DNA of 64,000 nt from an uncultured Alphaproteobacteria bacterium (GTDB lineage: Bacteria; Pseudomonadota; Alphaproteobacteria; HIMB59; GCA-002718135). The stretch is from positions 1 through 64,000 of the forward strand of contig CACKRO010000004.1 of NCBI GenBank assembly GCA_902602695.1, given 5' to 3'. The notes under the pieces are model-generated. The model saw only the letters and a program-made list of their open reading frames with translations, searched no databases and was not told where the DNA came from. Position numbers and translations under genes: made by a program. Below, piece after piece: positions 47,515-57,947 of this stretch (position 1 is its first letter; each line of letters starts with the position of its first letter).

Positions 47515-48126
47515 ATGATTCTTTATTCATTAACATTTTATCTTTTTTCATCTGTTGCGGTTCTTTCTGCTCTAATGGTTATAAGTGCAAAAAATCCAGT
47601 TCATTCAGTTTTGTTCTTAATTTTAAGCTTTGTTAACGCATCAGGACTCTTTGTTTTATTAGGCGCTGAATTTTTGGCAATGATCCTTGTCGTTGTATAT
47701 GTTGGAGCTGTTGCTGTCCTCTTTCTATTTGTTGTAATGATGCTTGATATAAATTTTGTAAAGTTGAGAGAAGGTTTTTTGCAATATTTACCTTTTGGAG
47801 CATTATTAGGGATAGTTCTAGTAATTGAACTTGGAATACTTTTTTTAACAGATAGATCATCTAATATTTACAACAATCAAACACCATTACAACCTATAGT
47901 TAGTGAAGTGGAGAATACAAAAATGATTGGGCAAATACTCTACACTGAATATTTTTATTTATTTCAAATATGTGGGATAATTTTATTAGTCGCAATGATT
48001 GGCTCTATCACACTTACATTAAGAGATAAAGGTGGCGTTAAAAGGCAAAATATTGATTCACAAAATACAGTTGATGCATCAACAGCTATAGAAAAGAAAA
48101 AAGTAAAAATAGGCGAAGGAATTTAA
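47515..48126 (+). CDS. nuoJ: NADH-quinone oxidoreductase subunit J
   Basis: 203 aa ND6-type membrane subunit, five hydrophobic segments in the first 165 residues (KNPVHSVLFLILSFVNASG, VVYVGAVAVLFLFVVMML). The hydrophilic C-terminal tail is variable. Confidence 0.95.
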   Translation: MILYSLTFYLFSSVAVLSALMVISAKNPVHSVLFLILSFVNASGLFVLLGAEFLAMILVVVYVGAVAVLFLFVVMMLDINFVKLREGFLQYLPFGALLGIVLVIELGILFLTDRSSNIYNNQTPLQPIVSEVENTKMIGQILYTEYFYLFQICGIILLVAMIGSITLTLRDKGGVKRQNIDSQNTVDASTAIEKKKVKIGEGI

Positions 48127-48129
48127 TTA

Positions 48130-48435
48130 ATGATTACTCTTGAGCACTATCTTTTTCTCGGCGCAATTATTTTTACCTTAGGTGTTTTAGGGATATTTTT
48201 AAATAAGAAAAATTTAATTATAATTTTAATGTCTATAGAACTCATCTTGTTGTCAGTAAATATTAATTTTATTGCTTTCTCAGCGTATATTAATGATATT
48301 TCAGGGCAAATCTTCGCAATGCTTACACTTACTGTTGCAGCAGCTGAAGCAGCAATTGGACTCGCCATACTTGTAGTATTTTTTAGAAATTTAGGATCAA
48401 TAGAAGTAAATAAAATTAATCAGCTTAAGGGATAG
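48130..48435 (+). CDS. nuoK: NADH-quinone oxidoreductase subunit K
   Basis: 101 aa ND4L-type membrane subunit with three helices. Buried Glu residues are in [14 protein letters not shown] and [13 protein letters not shown], needed for proton transfer. Confidence 0.96.
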   Translation: MITLEHYLFLGAIIFTLGVLGIFLNKKNLIIILMSIELILLSVNINFIAFSAYINDISGQIFAMLTLTVAAAEAAIGLAILVVFFRNLGSIEVNKINQLKG

Positions 48436-48438
48436 TAG

Positions 48439-50346
48439 ATGGCAACCTCAATTATATTTTTACCTCTACTTGGTTTTCTTTTTTGTTTTTTACTAGGTAA
48501 ACAGTTTAACTATAGGGTTTATCAAATATCAACAACTTCAATCCTTTTTCTTTGTACTTTATTTTCTTGGATAATATTCATTCAGTTTGTTAATAATAAG
48601 GAAACTGAAATAATCTTTATCCTTAACTGGATAACTTCTGGAAACTTTATTGTTGATTGGTCAATTAGATTAGACACTTTAACTGCTGTGATGTTCATTG
48701 TGGTTACAACTGTTTCTGCTTGTGTTCATTTATATTCAATAGGATATATGGAAGAAGATCCATCAAAAATAAGATTTATGGGTTATCTAAGCTTATTTAC
48801 TTTTTTTATGCTTGTTCTTGTATCAAGTAATAACTTGCTGCAAATGTTTTTTGGTTGGGAAGGTGTTGGGCTAGCCTCATATTTATTAATTGGTTTTTGG
48901 CACCATAAAGATTCAGCAAATAAAGCTGCTATAAAAGCATTTATAGTAAATAGAGTTGGAGATTTTGGATACGCAATAGGAATTGCTGGAATTTTTTATA
49001 TTTTTGGCACGGTAAGTTTCGACAGTATATTTTTACAAGTGGATCAATTTAGTGATCATCAAATTCAATTTCTTTCATTCAGTTTTCCAACTTTAGATTT
49101 TTTATGTTTTCTTTTATTCATAGGCGCAATGGGTAAATCTGCTCAATTAGGTTTACACACCTGGTTGCCAGATGCTATGGAGGGACCTACTCCTGTATCT
49201 GCACTAATACACGCTGCAACAATGGTAACAGCTGGTGTATTCTTAGTTGCAAGAATGAGTCCTCTTTATGAATTTGCTACATTTACTAATTTATTCATTA
49301 CTTTTATTGGTGCGGCCACAGCTATTTTTGCTGCCTCTATAGCCTTAACGCAAAATGATATTAAAAGAGTCATTGCATATTCAACATGCAGTCAATTAGG
49401 ATATATGTTTTTTGCAGCAGGTGTAGGAGCTTATAATGCATCAATATTTCACTTAACAACCCATGCCTTTTTTAAAGCTCTTCTATTTCTTTCTGCAGGT
49501 TCTGTAATTCACGCAATGCATCATGAACAGGATATGAGAAAAATGGGGGGACTTTTCAAAAAAATACCTTTTACTGCTACAATGATGTGGATTGGATCTC
49601 TTGCAATTATTGGTTTCCCATATCTATCTGGTTACTATTCAAAAGAAAGTATTTTAGAAAATGCTTTCTATACTTCAAATGGAATAGCATATTTTGCATA
49701 TTTAGTAGGTATTTTAACTGCTTTACTTACTGCTTTTTATTCATGGAGATTATTATTCCTAACATTTCATGGTGAAAATAGATCAAATAATAAAACATAT
49801 GATCACGCCCATGAATCACCTTTAGTAATGACAGTGCCATTATTTATTCTTGCAATTGGTTCTATTTTTTCTGGAATATTCTTTGCTGATTATTTTATTG
49901 GATATTACAAAAAAGAATTTTGGGATAATGCAATATTATTAACAGAAAGCTCTCATAAATATCTTCCTCTTACGCAATCATTAATATCAAAATCGGCTGT
50001 TGCAATTGGAATTCTTGTCTGTGTGTTGATATATTCAAATAATTTAAACAGAGCAAAAAATCTTTCCTATAACTTAGATCCTTTATATTCTCTTTCTAAA
50101 AATAAATGGTATGTGGATGAGCTATATCATAAAGTATTTGTTTTAACTTTTTTCAAATTGGCAAACTTTTTCTGGAAAAAAGGAGATGAAAAAACTATTG
50201 ATGGTTTAGGACCAAACGGGGTCTCCTGGATTATTTCAAAATCGTCATCTTATGTAAGTTTGTTTCAATCAGGGTATTTGTTTCATTATGCTTTTGCTAT
50301 GCTTGGAGGCTTAGTAATAATTTTAACATGGTTTTTATATTACTAA
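48439..50346 (+). CDS. nuoL: NADH-quinone oxidoreductase subunit L
   Basis: 635 aa antiporter-like proton-pumping subunit (ND5) with the long C-terminal lateral helix. MFFGWEGVGLASYLLIGFWH, GKSAQLGLHTWLPDAMEGPTPVSALIHAATMV and TQNDIKRVIAYSTCSQLGYM are typical. Confidence 0.97.
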   Translation: MATSIIFLPLLGFLFCFLLGKQFNYRVYQISTTSILFLCTLFSWIIFIQFVNNKETEIIFILNWITSGNFIVDWSIRLDTLTAVMFIVVTTVSACVHLYSIGYMEEDPSKIRFMGYLSLFTFFMLVLVSSNNLLQMFFGWEGVGLASYLLIGFWHHKDSANKAAIKAFIVNRVGDFGYAIGIAGIFYIFGTVSFDSIFLQVDQFSDHQIQFLSFSFPTLDFLCFLLFIGAMGKSAQLGLHTWLPDAMEGPTPVSALIHAATMVTAGVFLVARMSPLYEFATFTNLFITFIGAATAIFAASIALTQNDIKRVIAYSTCSQLGYMFFAAGVGAYNASIFHLTTHAFFKALLFLSAGSVIHAMHHEQDMRKMGGLFKKIPFTATMMWIGSLAIIGFPYLSGYYSKESILENAFYTSNGIAYFAYLVGILTALLTAFYSWRLLFLTFHGENRSNNKTYDHAHESPLVMTVPLFILAIGSIFSGIFFADYFIGYYKKEFWDNAILLTESSHKYLPLTQSLISKSAVAIGILVCVLIYSNNLNRAKNLSYNLDPLYSLSKNKWYVDELYHKVFVLTFFKLANFFWKKGDEKTIDGLGPNGVSWIISKSSSYVSLFQSGYLFHYAFAMLGGLVIILTWFLYY

Positions 50347-51831
50347 ATGATTGACTGGCCATTAGTATCAGTAATAATTTTTTTACCTTTAATTGGTGCT
50401 TTAATTATTCTTTTTATTAAAGAAGATGAATTAACATCAATTAATATTAAATGGGCTGCTTTACTAGCGACATTAGGAACATTTATTTTAAGTTTAATAC
50501 TCTGGTTACAATTTGATTATTCCAATCCGTCTTATCAATATGAAGAAAAATTTAGATGGTTTGATGATTTTAATTTCTTCTACCATGTTGGAGTTGACGG
50601 TATCTCACTTTTTATGATTTTACTAAGTACATTTTTGACCCCACTTTGTATTTTAGCTAGTTGGAATAATATAAAAAAAAGAGTCAAGGAATACATGCTT
50701 TCTTTTTTATTTTTAGAGACTGTAATGATTGGAATGTTTGCTTCTATAGACATACTTTTATTTTATATTTTTTTTGAAGCAGTATTAATACCAATGTATC
50801 TAATCATAGGTATATGGGGAGGTAATAGAAGAATCTATGCTTCTTTTAAATTCTTTCTCTACACTCTTTTGGGGTCAGTACTCATGTTGATTGCTATTAT
50901 TGTGATGTACAGAAATACAAGTTCAATGAGTATTGAATTCTTACAAGGTAATTATTTTTCCTATAATACTCAATTGTTTCTATGGCTCGCTTTTTTTGCC
51001 TCCTTTGCAGTTAAAATTCCTATGTGGCCGTTTCATACATGGTTGCCCGATGCCCATGTTGAAGCTCCAACAGCTGGATCTGTTATTTTAGCCGGAGTAC
51101 TTTTAAAAATGGGTGGATATGGTTTTATCCGTTTCTCTTTAGGCATGCTTCCAGAAGCAACAGAGTTTTTTATTCCTTTAATTATGACATTAAGTATAGT
51201 TGCCATAGTATACACTTCCTTAGTAGCACTAGCACAAACTGATATTAAAAAACTAATTGCATATTCATCTGTTGCTCATATGGGAATTGTAACAATTGGA
51301 ATTTTCTTAGTGAATCAACAAGGCTTAGAAGGAGCAATGATTCAAATGATTAGTCATGGACTAGTTTCAGCAGCTTTATTTTTATGTGTTGGTGTTATTT
51401 ATGATCGAATGCATACTAGAGAAATTGAATTTTACGGAGGATTAGTTCAAAGAATGCCACTTTATGCAACAGTATTCATGATTTTTATGCTCGGATCAGT
51501 TGGATTGCCTGGAACTAGTGGTTTTATTGGAGAATTTTTAGTTATTGTTGGCGCATTTAAATTTTCAAGTTACGTTGTTATTGGCGCGGCTTTTGGAATA
51601 ATATTATCTGCTGTTTACATGCTATACCTTTATAAAAGAATTATTTTTGGCACCATAACTAATAATAAACTTGCAGATATTTTAGATATAAACACAAGAG
51701 AGAAAATCATATTAATTCCTTTAGCAATTTCAGTAATATTATTAGGTATATTTCCAAATCTATTTTTAGATCCTATGAGACTATCACTTGAACTGATTAT
51801 AACAAATTATGAAATAGCCAATGCTAAATAA
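50347..51831 (+). CDS. nuoM: NADH-quinone oxidoreductase subunit M
   Basis: 494 aa antiporter-like subunit (ND4). Glu and Lys of the proton path lie in FFEAVLIPMYLIIGIWGG and in the FAVKIPMWPFHTWLPDAHVEAP helix; TDIKKLIAYSSVAHMG follows. Directly abuts nuoL and overlaps nuoN by 11 bases. Confidence 0.97.
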   Translation: MIDWPLVSVIIFLPLIGALIILFIKEDELTSINIKWAALLATLGTFILSLILWLQFDYSNPSYQYEEKFRWFDDFNFFYHVGVDGISLFMILLSTFLTPLCILASWNNIKKRVKEYMLSFLFLETVMIGMFASIDILLFYIFFEAVLIPMYLIIGIWGGNRRIYASFKFFLYTLLGSVLMLIAIIVMYRNTSSMSIEFLQGNYFSYNTQLFLWLAFFASFAVKIPMWPFHTWLPDAHVEAPTAGSVILAGVLLKMGGYGFIRFSLGMLPEATEFFIPLIMTLSIVAIVYTSLVALAQTDIKKLIAYSSVAHMGIVTIGIFLVNQQGLEGAMIQMISHGLVSAALFLCVGVIYDRMHTREIEFYGGLVQRMPLYATVFMIFMLGSVGLPGTSGFIGEFLVIVGAFKFSSYVVIGAAFGIILSAVYMLYLYKRIIFGTITNNKLADILDINTREKIILIPLAISVILLGIFPNLFLDPMRLSLELIITNYEIANAK

Positions 51832-53257
51832 TATTTACAATATTTTTTTTATACCCGAAATTTTTTTAGCATGCTCTTCTTTTGTTTGCTTACTTTTTGG
51901 GCTTTTTTTAAAAAAGAATGCATTTAGACAAACTTCCAATCTAGCAGTTTTCGTTTTATTATTAACCATTTTGCTTGTTTACTATGATAGTGAATCAAAT
52001 TTTGCAAATTATAAAAGTTTATTTAGCCACTCTTCTTTTATAAATTTTTTTAAAATTTTAGCTCTATTTGGATCTATAGCTAGTATCATCATTTCTAAAG
52101 ATTATTTCTTAGGCATTAAGCTTAAAAATTTTGAAATTCCTGTTTTATTTTTATTTTCTACACTTGGGATGATGTTAATGATTGCTTCGCATAATCTTAT
52201 GTCCATGTATCTAGCAATAGAACTACAAAGTTTATCTCTATATGTTGCTGCAGCAATAAAAAGAGATTCAATCTCATCAGCTGAGTCAGGAGTAAAATAC
52301 TTTATTTTAGGAGCATTGTCGTCTGGTATACTTTTGTACGGCTTCTCCTTAATTTATGGATTTACTGGTTCAATGAATTTTGATGATATAAGTTTCTATT
52401 TATCAAAATATGATAATTTAAATTTAGGTCTAATATTTGGGCTTGTATTTGTGATGGTAGGCTTGGCTTTTAAGGTTTCAGCCGTACCTTTCCATATGTG
52501 GACTCCTGATGTTTATGAAGGAGCTCCAAACTCAATTACAGGTTTTTTTGCTATTGTCCCTAAGATTGCTGCAGTAGCTTTAATTTATCGTTTTTGCATA
52601 GTTCCATTTGAAAATTTTTACTTAGAATGGAGTCAAATAATTTTATTTTTATCAATAGCCTCAATGTTTCTTGGAGCTGTGGCGGCTATAGCACAGTCAA
52701 ATATTAAAAGATTATTAGCTTATAGTTCTATCGGACATATAGGTTATATCTTAATAGCTTTAGTTGCTGCAAATGATGATGGAATTAAAGCAGCATCAAT
52801 TTATATGTTTTCATACATGATAATGAATGTTGCTATTTTTGCTATTTTACTTTCGTTAAAAGTTAAAAATGAATATTTAATTAATATAAGTGATTTAAAA
52901 GGGTTAAGTAAAAGTAATCCAATCGTTAGTCTTTCTATTTCAATAATAATGCTATCTATGGCTGGCATCCCACCCTTTATAGGATTTTTTGGAAAGTTTT
53001 ATGTTTTCATTGCTGCAATTGAACAAGAATTATATGTGCTTTCAATTCTTGGCGTCCTAGCTAGTGTTATTTCTGCTTTTTATTATTTAAGAATTATTAA
53101 GATAATGTATTTTGATGAAAGTAAAAGTGAAGGAATAATTAATTTTCAAATTTCTTTTCAATCAAAAATTATTCTGTCCTTAAGTTTGTTTGTAATTATT
53201 TGTTTTATATTTTACCCGTCTTTATTGATTAATATATCAGCAAGTTTGACCATTTGA
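51821..53257 (+). CDS. nuoN: NADH-quinone oxidoreductase subunit N
   Basis: 478 aa third antiporter-like pump subunit (ND2). AIELQSLSLYVAAAIKRDS, VGLAFKVSAVPFHMWTPDVYEGAP and QSNIKRLLAYSSIGHIGY are present. Last complex I gene. birA follows after 3 bases, so the transcript continues into cofactor genes. Confidence 0.97.
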   Translation: MLNNIYNIFFIPEIFLACSSFVCLLFGLFLKKNAFRQTSNLAVFVLLLTILLVYYDSESNFANYKSLFSHSSFINFFKILALFGSIASIIISKDYFLGIKLKNFEIPVLFLFSTLGMMLMIASHNLMSMYLAIELQSLSLYVAAAIKRDSISSAESGVKYFILGALSSGILLYGFSLIYGFTGSMNFDDISFYLSKYDNLNLGLIFGLVFVMVGLAFKVSAVPFHMWTPDVYEGAPNSITGFFAIVPKIAAVALIYRFCIVPFENFYLEWSQIILFLSIASMFLGAVAAIAQSNIKRLLAYSSIGHIGYILIALVAANDDGIKAASIYMFSYMIMNVAIFAILLSLKVKNEYLINISDLKGLSKSNPIVSLSISIIMLSMAGIPPFIGFFGKFYVFIAAIEQELYVLSILGVLASVISAFYYLRIIKIMYFDESKSEGIINFQISFQSKIILSLSLFVIICFIFYPSLLINISASLTI

Positions 53258-53260
53258 TTA

Positions 53261-53995
53261 ATGTCATTAGATAAAATTAAAAATCTATTAGATAAAAACA
53301 ATTTTGATTTTCATTTTATTGAATCTGTAGACTCTACAATGTCAGAGGTTAAAAAACTTATTTATAATAGGGATATATGTTTGATGGCAAATGAACAAAA
53401 AAAAGGATTTGGAAGACGAGGAACAACTTGGGAAAGTCCAAAAAATAATGTCTATATTTCTATTTTATCTAAAAATATATTGCCAATAGAAAATCATTTT
53501 TTAAATAATGCTTTTATTACTAATATGATCTGTTCTGTGATTGAAAATATTTGTAATGTTAAAACTCAAATTAAATGGCCAAATGATATTTTAATTAATA
53601 AAGAAAAAATTTCTGGAATAATTTCTGAAATATTTAGTATCAAAAGTGATAAATATATCAATACTGGTTTTGGAGTTAATATAGTATCTTCTCCTAAAAT
53701 TGAAAATTATCCAACAACTAATCTTAATAAATACACTAAAGAAATTAACAATTTTTATTTTGTATATGAAATTATGGAAGAGTATTTTAAAAATTTTAAA
53801 CAACTGCTAAATAACCACGAAAAAATTATGACTGAATATAAAAGTAGATTATTATATTTAGGAAGCAATATTAATTTAAAAATTGATGAACAAAATGTAA
53901 AACAAGGAATATTTCATAATCTTAACCCAGATGGTTCAATCACTTTAAAAAATAATATTAATTTTGAAAATATATATAATGCTAGAATAATTTAA
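53261..53995 (+). CDS. birA: biotin--[acetyl-CoA-carboxylase] ligase
   Basis: Attaches biotin to carboxylase carrier domains. 244 aa without the N-terminal DNA-binding domain, so a monofunctional ligase. Biotinyl-AMP site GFGRRGTTWESP (GRGRRG-like) and KWPNDILINKEKISGIISE are clear. Its position between nuoN and coaX is a common alphaproteobacterial arrangement. Confidence 0.95.
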   Translation: MSLDKIKNLLDKNNFDFHFIESVDSTMSEVKKLIYNRDICLMANEQKKGFGRRGTTWESPKNNVYISILSKNILPIENHFLNNAFITNMICSVIENICNVKTQIKWPNDILINKEKISGIISEIFSIKSDKYINTGFGVNIVSSPKIENYPTTNLNKYTKEINNFYFVYEIMEEYFKNFKQLLNNHEKIMTEYKSRLLYLGSNINLKIDEQNVKQGIFHNLNPDGSITLKNNINFENIYNARII

Positions 53996-54756
53996 TGATT
54001 GTTATAGATGCAGGTAATACGAATATAGTTATAGGTTTTTATACAAAAAATAAATTAATTAAAATTATTAGATTAAAAACAGAAAAAAAAATCAATATTA
54101 CAAAAAAAGAAATAAATAAATTTTTTATATCTAACAAAAAATTGATTAATAATCTTAAAGATAGATTTTGTATCTTGTCCTCTGTTGTACCATCTTTAAA
54201 CTTAATTTTTAAAAATATTTTTCAAAAAAATAAATTCAAATTTTATATAATTAATCCCAAAAAAATATCATTCAGAAATAGTATCAATTATAATCTAAAT
54301 CAAATTGGGAGTGATCGAATAGCAAACTATGCCTATGTATATAGTAAGAAAATCAAAGACTGTATAATTCTCGACTTTGGTACAGCTACTACTTTTGATG
54401 TCATTAAAAATAATCAATATTTAGGTGGATTAATTTTTCCAGGTATAAATCTTTCAATGGAGACACTTTTAAAAAATGCTGAGTTAATAAAAACTTCAAA
54501 AATCTCAAAATCAAATAAAATTGTTAATAATAATACATCAACTTCTATTCAATCAGGTTTCTATTTTGGTTATTTGCATGCAGTTAATGGCATATTAAAG
54601 CAAATTATTAAGGAGAATAACTTTAAGCCCAAAGTCTATATTACGGGTGGTCTAGGTAAAATATTTAGGGATAAAATTATTTATAAACCTATATATATGG
54701 AACATTTGACATTAGAAGGAATAAAAGAAATCGGTAACAAACATTTTTATGAGTAA
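53995..54756 (+). CDS. coaX: type III pantothenate kinase
   Basis: First step of coenzyme A synthesis. 253 aa of the ASKHA fold: phosphate loop MIVIDAGNTNIVIGFY, GSDRIANYAY and DFGTATTFDVI, plus GGLIFPGINLS. Very rich in Lys, Asn and Ile. Shares a base with birA and overlaps rnj by 8 bases. Confidence 0.95.
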   Translation: MIVIDAGNTNIVIGFYTKNKLIKIIRLKTEKKINITKKEINKFFISNKKLINNLKDRFCILSSVVPSLNLIFKNIFQKNKFKFYIINPKKISFRNSINYNLNQIGSDRIANYAYVYSKKIKDCIILDFGTATTFDVIKNNQYLGGLIFPGINLSMETLLKNAELIKTSKISKSNKIVNNNTSTSIQSGFYFGYLHAVNGILKQIIKENNFKPKVYITGGLGKIFRDKIIYKPIYMEHLTLEGIKEIGNKHFYE

Positions 54757-56422
54757 TAATTTACAACTAAATGAATTCAATGAAGGACTACACTTTTTAT
54801 CTCTTGGAGGTATTGGAGAAATAGGTGCAAATTGTTATCTTTACGGATGTGATGGAAAATGGATAATGATAGATTTAGGTCTTTCATTTGCAGATGAAAA
54901 GTTTCCTGGTGTAGATTTATTAGTACCAAAAATTGATCATATTGAAAGTTTAGAAGATAATCTCGAGGCTATTATTATCAGTCATGGTCATGAAGATCAT
55001 GCAGGAGCTGTTGCGTTCTTAGCAAATAAAATTAAATGTCCTGTATATGCTAGTAAATTTGCAAAATTTCTTATCGAAAATAGGCTAAAAGAATTCAATA
55101 AAGTAGAAGGATTTACTTTAAAAGAGATAAATCTAGATAAGAAATTAACACTCAATAATTTTGATATAAGTTTTATTCCAACTACACACTCAATTCCTGA
55201 ACCAACTGCAATAGTAATTAATACAGCATATGGATCATTACTTCATACTGCTGATTGGAAAATAGATCATTCACCTACTTTAGGAGAATCATTTTCAAAA
55301 GAAAAATTTGAAAAATTAGGAAATGATGGATTACTTGCCTTAATAGGTGACTCTACTAACGCAAATGTGCCTGGTAAATCAGAATCTGAAAGTGACGTTA
55401 GAGATGAACTGACAAGTATATTTTCAAGATTTTCTAATAGAATTGTTGTTACCTGTTTTTCTTCAAATATTGCACGAATGAAAAATATTATTCAAGCAGC
55501 AAAAAAAAATAAAAGAAAGGTCGCTCTTGTTGGTAGGAGTATGAAAAAAAATATCGAGGTAGCAAGAAAATGTGGTTATGTTGCAGATGATGAAATTTTT
55601 ATCAGTGAAGATGAAGCTTCTTATATACCAAGAGAAAATTTGGTCATAATTTGTACTGGTAGTCAGGGTGAAAAAAGATCTGCCCTTTTTAGGATAGCTT
55701 ATAATTCTCATCAACATTTACATTTAGAGCCTGAAGATGTAGTAATTTTTAGCTCTAGAGACATTCCTGGTAATGAAAAATCAATAAATAATTTAAAGAA
55801 CTTACTTATTAGACAAAGAGTTGAGATAGTAACTGCTGATGATGATTTAGTGCATGTTTCAGGTCATGGTTATGCAGATGAAATAAAACAAATGTATAAT
55901 TGGACAAAACCTTACTTATCTATTCCTGTGCATGGTGAACACATGCATCTAGAGGCGCATAAACAATTATCTTATTCATCTCAAGTACCATTTACTAAGA
56001 TTTTAGAAAATGGAAAATGTCTCAAAATTGCACCAGGTGAACCTAAAATTGTAGAAAAATTTGAAACTGGAAAGTTAATTGTTGAGGGTAAAAATCTTTA
56101 TGACTCTGAATCTGCATTTATTAAAGAGAGAAGAAAATATTCATTTGAGGGATTAGTTTTAATATCTTTAATTATCAATGAGGATGACTATTCAATTAAT
56201 AAAAATATGTTACTTAGCTTAAAAGGATTGCCGGGAATAGATGAAGAAAATATTAAAAGTGATTTTAAAATACTTTTTATAGAAAACTATACAAAACTTA
56301 ACAAAGATCAAAAATCATCAGATCTTATAGTATCTGACTTAGTTAAAAGTAGTTTTAGAAAGATTATAAAAAATTCAATTCAAAAAAAACCAGAAATTGA
56401 AGTTCATTTAATACGTTCTTAA
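54749..56422 (+). CDS. rnj: ribonuclease J
   Basis: 557 aa metallo-beta-lactamase / beta-CASP nuclease with 5'-3' exo and endo activity in mRNA and rRNA processing. Zinc ligands are in SHGHEDHAGAV and HTADWKIDHSP; further motifs are GDSTNANVPGKSESE and PVHGEHMHL. RNase J commonly occurs with DUF1467 and proS in alphaproteobacteria, as here. Confidence 0.95.
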   Translation: MSNNLQLNEFNEGLHFLSLGGIGEIGANCYLYGCDGKWIMIDLGLSFADEKFPGVDLLVPKIDHIESLEDNLEAIIISHGHEDHAGAVAFLANKIKCPVYASKFAKFLIENRLKEFNKVEGFTLKEINLDKKLTLNNFDISFIPTTHSIPEPTAIVINTAYGSLLHTADWKIDHSPTLGESFSKEKFEKLGNDGLLALIGDSTNANVPGKSESESDVRDELTSIFSRFSNRIVVTCFSSNIARMKNIIQAAKKNKRKVALVGRSMKKNIEVARKCGYVADDEIFISEDEASYIPRENLVIICTGSQGEKRSALFRIAYNSHQHLHLEPEDVVIFSSRDIPGNEKSINNLKNLLIRQRVEIVTADDDLVHVSGHGYADEIKQMYNWTKPYLSIPVHGEHMHLEAHKQLSYSSQVPFTKILENGKCLKIAPGEPKIVEKFETGKLIVEGKNLYDSESAFIKERRKYSFEGLVLISLIINEDDYSINKNMLLSLKGLPGIDEENIKSDFKILFIENYTKLNKDQKSSDLIVSDLVKSSFRKIIKNSIQKKPEIEVHLIRS

Positions 56423-56655
56423 TGGCATTATTCACTCATGTTCTAATTTTTATCCTTGTTTGGTGGATTTTATTTTTCATACTCCTGCCGATTAAGATAA
56501 AAGTACCACAAAAAGTAGAATCTGGACATGCAAAAAGTGCGCCAAGTAAGCCATATCTTCTAATAAAATTTATAGCAACTTCATTAATATCAGCTTTAAT
56601 TTTATTTTTTTTGATTTTATTTGGATTTGATTTATCAAATATATTTAATAAATGA
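56422..56655 (+). CDS. DUF1467 family membrane protein
   Basis: 77 aa with two membrane helices (residues ~4-24 and ~48-70) joined by a short loop containing IKVPQKVESGHAKSAPS, the conserved part of the family. Shares a base with rnj and overlaps proS by 4 bases. Function unknown. Its fixed place in this operon is its main clue. Confidence 0.85.
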   Translation: MALFTHVLIFILVWWILFFILLPIKIKVPQKVESGHAKSAPSKPYLLIKFIATSLISALILFFLILFGFDLSNIFNK

Positions 56656-57947
56656 AATATTCAAATTTTTTTCTTCCCACTATTAAAGATGTACCGTCAG
56701 ATGCTGAAATAATTTCACATAAATTAATGATCAGAGCTGGTATGATTAAACAATCTAGTGCCGGTATTTATTCGTGGTTACCTCTAGGTCTACTTGTATT
56801 AAAAAAAATTGAAAAGATTGTCCGAGAGGAACAAAATAATGCAGGAGCAATAGAACTGCTTATGCCTACGATTCAATCTTCTGATTTATGGATTAAATCA
56901 GGAAGATACGATGATTATGGAAAAGAAATGTTAAGGATTACAGATAGAAGTGGAAGGGAAATGCTTTACGGCCCAACAAATGAAGAATTAATTACAGATA
57001 TATTTCAATCACATATAAATTCTTACAAAGATCTTCCAAAAAACCTGTATCATATTCAATGGAAATTCCGAGATGAAGTTAGGCCTAGGTTTGGAGTAAT
57101 GCGAGGAAGAGAATTCTTAATGAAGGATAATTATTCATTTGATCTTGATGAAAGCGAAGCAAAGAAATCTTATGACAATATGTTTAAAGCATACATAAAA
57201 ACTTTTATTAGAATGGGTTTAACACCAATTTCCTTAAGAGCAGAAACAGGGCCAATTGGAGGTAACTTAAGTCATGAATTTCAAATACTAGCTAAGACTG
57301 GTGAAAGTACACTTTATTATGATAAAAAATTAGAAACACTAAACCCTGAAACTATAGACCCAAATGAGTTGCAGTCATTTTATGCTGCAGTTGATGATCA
57401 ACATGATGAAAAAAATTGCCCAATTTCAAATGAAGATTTAAAAATTTCTAAGGGCATTGAAGTTGGTCATATATTTTATTTTGGAACAAAATATTCTGAG
57501 AAATTAAACGCATTTGTTCAAGATAAAAGTGGGAAAAATGTTCCAGTGCATATGGGATCATATGGCATTGGTGTTTCAAGACTTGTGGGCGCAATTATAG
57601 AAGCTTATCATGATGAAAAAGGAATTAGGTGGCCTTTAGAAGTTGCTCCATTTAAGGTTTCCATAGTTAATTTAATGCCAGAAGATCAAGATTGTGCCAC
57701 AAAATCATCAGAATATTATGAATATTTTATGAAAAATAATATTGAAGTCATTTTAGATGATAGAATCTGCAGTATAGGAAAAAAATTATCTGATAATGAG
57801 TTAATTGGGACACCATATCAAATTATTATTGGCAAAAGAGATTTAAAAGATAATTTAGTAGAAATAAAAAATCGCCAAAATAATGTAAGTGAAAAAATTT
57901 CATCCAGTAGTGTAATTGATTTTATTAATAATAAGTTAAAAAAATAG
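56652..57947 (+). CDS. proS: prolyl-tRNA synthetase, short alphaproteobacterial type
   Basis: Class II aminoacyl-tRNA synthetase, 431 aa, lacking the ~180-residue INS editing domain of the long bacterial form. Motif 2 is in WKFRDEVRPRFGVMRGREFLMKD and motif 3 in GSYGIGVSRLVGAIIE; the anticodon-binding domain is C-terminal. The missing editing domain means mischarged Ala-tRNA(Pro) must be cleared by a separate enzyme. Confidence 0.96.
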   Translation: MKYSNFFLPTIKDVPSDAEIISHKLMIRAGMIKQSSAGIYSWLPLGLLVLKKIEKIVREEQNNAGAIELLMPTIQSSDLWIKSGRYDDYGKEMLRITDRSGREMLYGPTNEELITDIFQSHINSYKDLPKNLYHIQWKFRDEVRPRFGVMRGREFLMKDNYSFDLDESEAKKSYDNMFKAYIKTFIRMGLTPISLRAETGPIGGNLSHEFQILAKTGESTLYYDKKLETLNPETIDPNELQSFYAAVDDQHDEKNCPISNEDLKISKGIEVGHIFYFGTKYSEKLNAFVQDKSGKNVPVHMGSYGIGVSRLVGAIIEAYHDEKGIRWPLEVAPFKVSIVNLMPEDQDCATKSSEYYEYFMKNNIEVILDDRICSIGKKLSDNELIGTPYQIIIGKRDLKDNLVEIKNRQNNVSEKISSSSVIDFINNKLKK